The position numbers and the translations under genes were made by a program. Positions 60,785 through 64,000 of a DNA stretch of 64,000 nt are shown piece by piece. Below the pieces are notes generated by a model. That model was given only the letters and a program-made list of their open reading frames with translations, made no database searches and was not told the origin of the DNA. Source of the stretch: Tyto alba (taxonomy: Eukaryota; Chordata; Aves; Strigiformes; Tytonidae); NCBI RefSeq assembly GCF_018691265.1, contig NW_024881324.1, forward strand, positions 2,607,730-2,671,729, written 5' to 3'. Each line of letters opens with the position of its first letter. Positions within the stretch are counted from its first letter, which is position 1.

Positions 60785-62307
60785 ATAAAGTCACCTCTTG
60801 TGGTGGCAGTTACTGTATTACTTAACACCAGGCAATACCCTTTCTATCATATTACCTGAAGGAATACAGACAACACACTATCTGCAACCAGTGCTCCAGA
60901 AAATAGACCATCTGATTAAATTCATAACCTATCCGCTAATCTGTGCAATGTCACTAGAACACCTCTCCAACAAAGACAGGTGGTATCTGAAAACAGTAAA
61001 TATAGTATTAAGTTGAACTGTTAACTATCTTGTATCTAGATGTCTTTTACAAACGTTTGTAAATAATACCACTTCAGCAATATTAACTTAAGATATACAC
61101 CAAACAGTAGACTTGCCATTTATAAAGACAGAAATTGGGAGTTAAAAAAAAAATCACGGTGTCAATCACTTCCCCCCTTTCAGATACACTCCAATCCTGT
61201 CTTCTAAAAATACACTCCTCTACTATACAGACAGATCCTGATCTTCCTCTCAGGGAATAAAAGATACAGAAAACCAGTACCGAAGCAAAATGCTATTCAC
61301 CACCCTGATATGTTCTCATGTCACGGGTTTTACTCATACCATCAGCTGTCTATAACTCTCCAAGACCTTAGAGCTGATGATACACAAAAATGAAACATTT
61401 TTAAAAATGTACTTTTGACACACAGGAGGAAAGGATCTATAAGCAAACACACCCTTGCAAGGTTGCTTATAAAATGTTATTCTCAGATTTACTAATCCTA
61501 CACATTGCCCATTTGAGCTGAGTATATGTTTTAGGCTAGCTGGAAACAGCATTGATACTGTTTAGAAGTAACAAAAATTACAAGAAACCAGGCCTTTCTG
61601 ACAGCAAATGTGTTGAGATATTCTAAGTTGCCAAGAAATAAGACTCTAGAATTTACAATCTGAATGATAGTGCTTATCTCTTCCCCGATTAGATCATCTT
61701 TAAGACAGGGAGCAGATTACATTCTTGCTTTTTTTAGTGGTACACTACAGAACTTTTAGGAAACCATAATCTTACTTACCCAATAAAAGCATTACTTCAG
61801 TTTGTCAGGTATGGCCATAAACCATTACGAGCAGCTATGAGGGTCTCCTTGCCTTAGCCCAACCAAGACCTCACACTTTTGTCCCATACACAAGCTGGAA
61901 CACATGAACTAATTTATGTTGCTGCCATCAACATCCAAATGACAATCACCCAGCACAATTTTTTACAACATAGGTCAGATTTCCATTGTACTTCATAGCT
62001 TACACAACCAGTACACCTAGCAAAATGGTCAAGTCCCATTTTATTGCCTGTAGCGTAACATATGATGGCTTTACCAAAAAAAAAAAAAAAAATAATCCTA
62101 TTCCGAGTATGAAATCTCATTCTAAGATTTTATTCTAGTTCTCATAACAAGGAAGAAAAGGCTTGAAAACATACATGTTTTACCATCTCAAAACTCAGTG
62201 AGTAAATAAAATACAAGTAATTTTAAAACCTGATTGTTGCAAGCAACACTTTGTTAATAAAAGATTAATCGTTTTGTTTTCTTTAATTAAAAACTAGAAA
62301 GCCTTAC

Positions 62308-62382
62308 CATTGATTCTGGACAATACTCAGGTGCTCGCTGCAGTAAGTGCTTCAAACGGGAATCACTCTTAGAAGACAAAAT
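62308..62382 (-). CDS. RECK: RECK exon 3 (CC1, distal part)
   Basis: The exon has 25 codons, in phase 0 at both ends, reading from ILSSKSDS to PEYCPESM. It matches the helical second half of the first CC repeat. The acceptor is CTACAG and the donor GTAAGG. It is the first RECK exon reached in this window. The preceding exon, which should encode the CC1 cysteine pair, is not seen up to base 64000. Confidence 0.95.
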
Positions 62383-62849
62383 CTGTAGAAACAAAAAACA
62401 CCTTAAAATATATAGAATGTAACTATACACTGAACAATTTTTCAGTTGATTTAATAATTTTTAGTTTCACTACTATCTACCCTTTGACAATTTTGGCTAA
62501 CAGTTAATATGGAAACAATGCAAAATTAAGATTTTCTTTTATATATCTAGAGTCTTTCAAATATGTTGTACTTTTATGAAGAAGGATTTTTTAATATTTA
62601 AAATTGAATGAGAATGTCCTCCTCAAACATTTCAATCAAAAAGTTTCTACTGGAATAGGCAGTATGAAAAACACAGAGGATTTCTGCCCCACAAATCAAA
62701 ATATCATATGGCTCTATTTACTTAATTAACCTTCTGCTACGTTACATGACCTCAGGCAACTACACTCATTCCAAAAAACCCTGAAACAAGTAATTTCCGT
62801 GGAACAAAGATGAACAAAACCTAGACTAAAGAGACAATCAAAACTAACG

Positions 62850-63746
62850 GGGGAATGAATACTACCCACAGCAGAGCAAGATCGAATTAAGCACCACCTA
62901 AGCAAATTGAACATCCAGAAGTTCACGAGACTGGATGTGATGAGACTGAGGATGTTGAAAGCCAGCCACTGCCACTGCCAGGCAGCATTGCTACCATGTC
63001 TGAAAGACCTTGGTGACCAGATGAGGTTCCTGATGACTGAAAAAAGACAAACATCATATCCATTAGAAAGGCAAGAAGGATAATCCAATAAATTACAGGC
63101 TGTTCAGCCTAACCTCACCCTGCAGGAAGACTGTGGAACAAATCCCCACAGAAGCCATGTCAGGGTACATGAAGGTGACTGAGAACAGTCAGCAGAGGCG
63201 TATCAAGGGCTAATTTAGCCCAATAGCTTTCCATAATGAAGAGACAGGTTAAAAAAAAAAAAAAGGGGAGAAAAGCTTACTTTGTCTACCCTGACTTTAA
63301 AAAGGCTTTTGCATGGTCCCCCACCCTATCTTCAGAGTGAAACTGGCGAAACGTGGATGGGATGGGTGGGCAAACAATTGCCTGGACAGTAGGGCTCAAA
63401 GATTAGCAGTCAGTAGTTCAGTGTCTAAGTGCTATCCACTTAGAAGTGGTATAATGTAGGAGTCAAACCAGTATCGTAAATGGCTTTATTAGCGAGCCGG
63501 ACAAAAGGACAGAAAAAACCCTCAGCAGGTATGCAGATGAGCCCCGACTGGGAGCTGTCACTCCGATGGGTTTCAACAGGCTGTAGCAATGGGCTGACAG
63601 GAACCTCAAGCAGTTCAGCAAAGGCAAACAGAATCTTGCAGCTGAAATGGAATAACCCCAAGCAACAGTGCAGGCTAGGTGCTCGCTGGCTGAAAAACAG
63701 CTTTGCAGGAAAGAGTTGGGTCCTGGCGGATGACCAGTTACATGGG
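62850..63746 (+). mobile_element. CR1 LINE, degenerate reverse transcriptase region
   Basis: The sequence follows CR1 ORF2 along its length: CCAGAAGTTCACGAGACTGG, GATGAGGTTCCTGATGACTG, AGGCAAGAAGGATAATCC, GTGGAACAAATCCCCACAGA, CTACCCTGACTTTAAAAAGG, and AATGGGCTGACAGGAACCTC near 63590. Stops and indels are frequent. It is cut off at 63746 by an LTR. Confidence 0.82.
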
Positions 63747-64000
63747 TGTCATGGTTTGAGCCCAGAGGGCAACTGAGCACCACACAGCTGTTCACTCACC
63801 CCTTCCCCTCTCAGGAATGGGAAGGAGAAAATGAAGCACAATGGCTCAGGGGTGCTCACCCATTACAGTCACAGGCAAAAGTCAGACTTGTTCAGGGAAG
63901 GAAAGAAAACATCACATTAATTCAAATGCTAACAAAGACAACACTTCACAGCCAAGGTGGGACAGTGAGCCACCACATCCAAAAACACCTCCCCCCAGCC
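63747..64000 (-). mobile_element. ERV LTR, 3' end, running off the window
   Basis: The + strand starts TGTCATGGTTTGAGCCCAGA, the complement of an LTR end CTCAAACCATGACA. It continues through CAACTGAGCACCACACAGC and ATTACAGTCACAGGCAAAAG, matching the R-U5 layout of the other LTRs in reverse. It has the same sense as RECK. The 5' part is outside the window. Confidence 0.78.

Larger units (their letters stand above)
58057..62307 (-). other. RECK: RECK intron 3
   Basis: It contains the long LTR (about 59300-60423), a CR1 3' tail (60719-60784) and A/C-rich simple sequence at 58441-58480. The rest is unrecognised. Confidence 0.85.
8741..64000 (-). other. RECK: RECK gene, exons 3-21 and 3' UTR (5' end beyond window)
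   Basis: The gene encodes a GPI-anchored, cysteine-rich glycoprotein of the cell surface. In mammals it inhibits MMP2, MMP9, MT1-MMP and ADAM10 and acts with ADGRA2 in Wnt7a/b signalling. Nineteen minus-strand segments match successive parts of the known protein in order: CC repeats, frizzled-like CRD, cysteine-rich middle, three Kazal domains, C-terminal domain and GPI signal. Each is bounded by AG/GT sites and all junction phases fit, giving 2751 coding bases (916 residues plus stop). About 53 N-terminal residues (signal peptide and first CC cysteine pair) are not found between 62383 and 64000, so exons 1 and 2 must lie further right. Introns range from about 390 bp to 10.1 kb. No frame break or premature stop is seen, so the gene looks intact. 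Family assignment is from recognition of the protein; exon numbers assume the 21-exon human layout. Confidence 0.97.
62383..64000 (-). other. RECK: RECK intron 2 (partial)
   Basis: The intron continues beyond the window. Its right half is a CR1 interrupted by an ERV LTR. The exon with the first CC cysteine pair was looked for and not found. Confidence 0.8.

Noticed and set aside
62383..64000. Search for RECK exon 2 (first CC cysteine pair)
   Set aside because: No minus-strand CCNHSKD-like coding sequence with splice sites was found. The right part of the stretch is CR1 and LTR.

Overview
The window is vertebrate, almost certainly avian, genomic DNA. It is dominated by one gene, RECK (reversion-inducing cysteine-rich protein with Kazal motifs), on the minus strand. 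Nineteen coding exons can be placed with GT-AG splice sites and compatible phases, from 62382 down to a stop codon at 9784. Together they encode 916 residues, against about 971 for the human protein. The missing N-terminus (signal peptide and first cysteine pair, normally exons 1 and 2) lies beyond base 64000. The bird assignment rests on CR1 LINE fragments ending in the typical 3' tail and on solo LTRs that I recognise from bird genomes. Human RECK is on 9p13, which corresponds to the avian Z, so Z linkage is likely but inferred.

Layout from left to right: 1-8740 is DNA downstream of RECK. It holds a decayed CR1 piece, an LTR fragment with a 42-bp internal duplication, a coding-like but frame-broken stretch near 5.0-5.5 kb that I cannot identify, and one LTR at 5.9-6.4 kb. 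From 8741 to 9783 lies the RECK 3' untranslated region with a polyadenylation signal, then the last exon carrying the GPI-anchor signal. The last intron (10.0-13.5 kb) holds two separate solo LTRs. Exons for the C-terminal domain, three Kazal domains, the cysteine-rich middle, the frizzled-like CRD and the CC repeats follow up to 39.2 kb. A 10-kb intron with one CR1 follows. The right third has very small exons separated by repeat-rich introns, including an ERV LTR inserted into a CR1 with a perfect 5-bp target duplication.

The exons form one product: a secreted, disulfide-rich, GPI-anchored membrane glycoprotein that in mammals restrains matrix metalloproteases and ADAM10 and serves as a Wnt7 co-receptor with ADGRA2 (GPR124). 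No second protein-coding gene, RNA gene, CRISPR or operon is supported. The other open reading frames are chance ORFs or lie in repeats. I found no new biological system. The items most worth checking are two CpG-rich islands inside the gene, a disrupted miR-21-like site in the 3' UTR, mosaic LTR structures, and the broken coding-like stretch at 5 kb.
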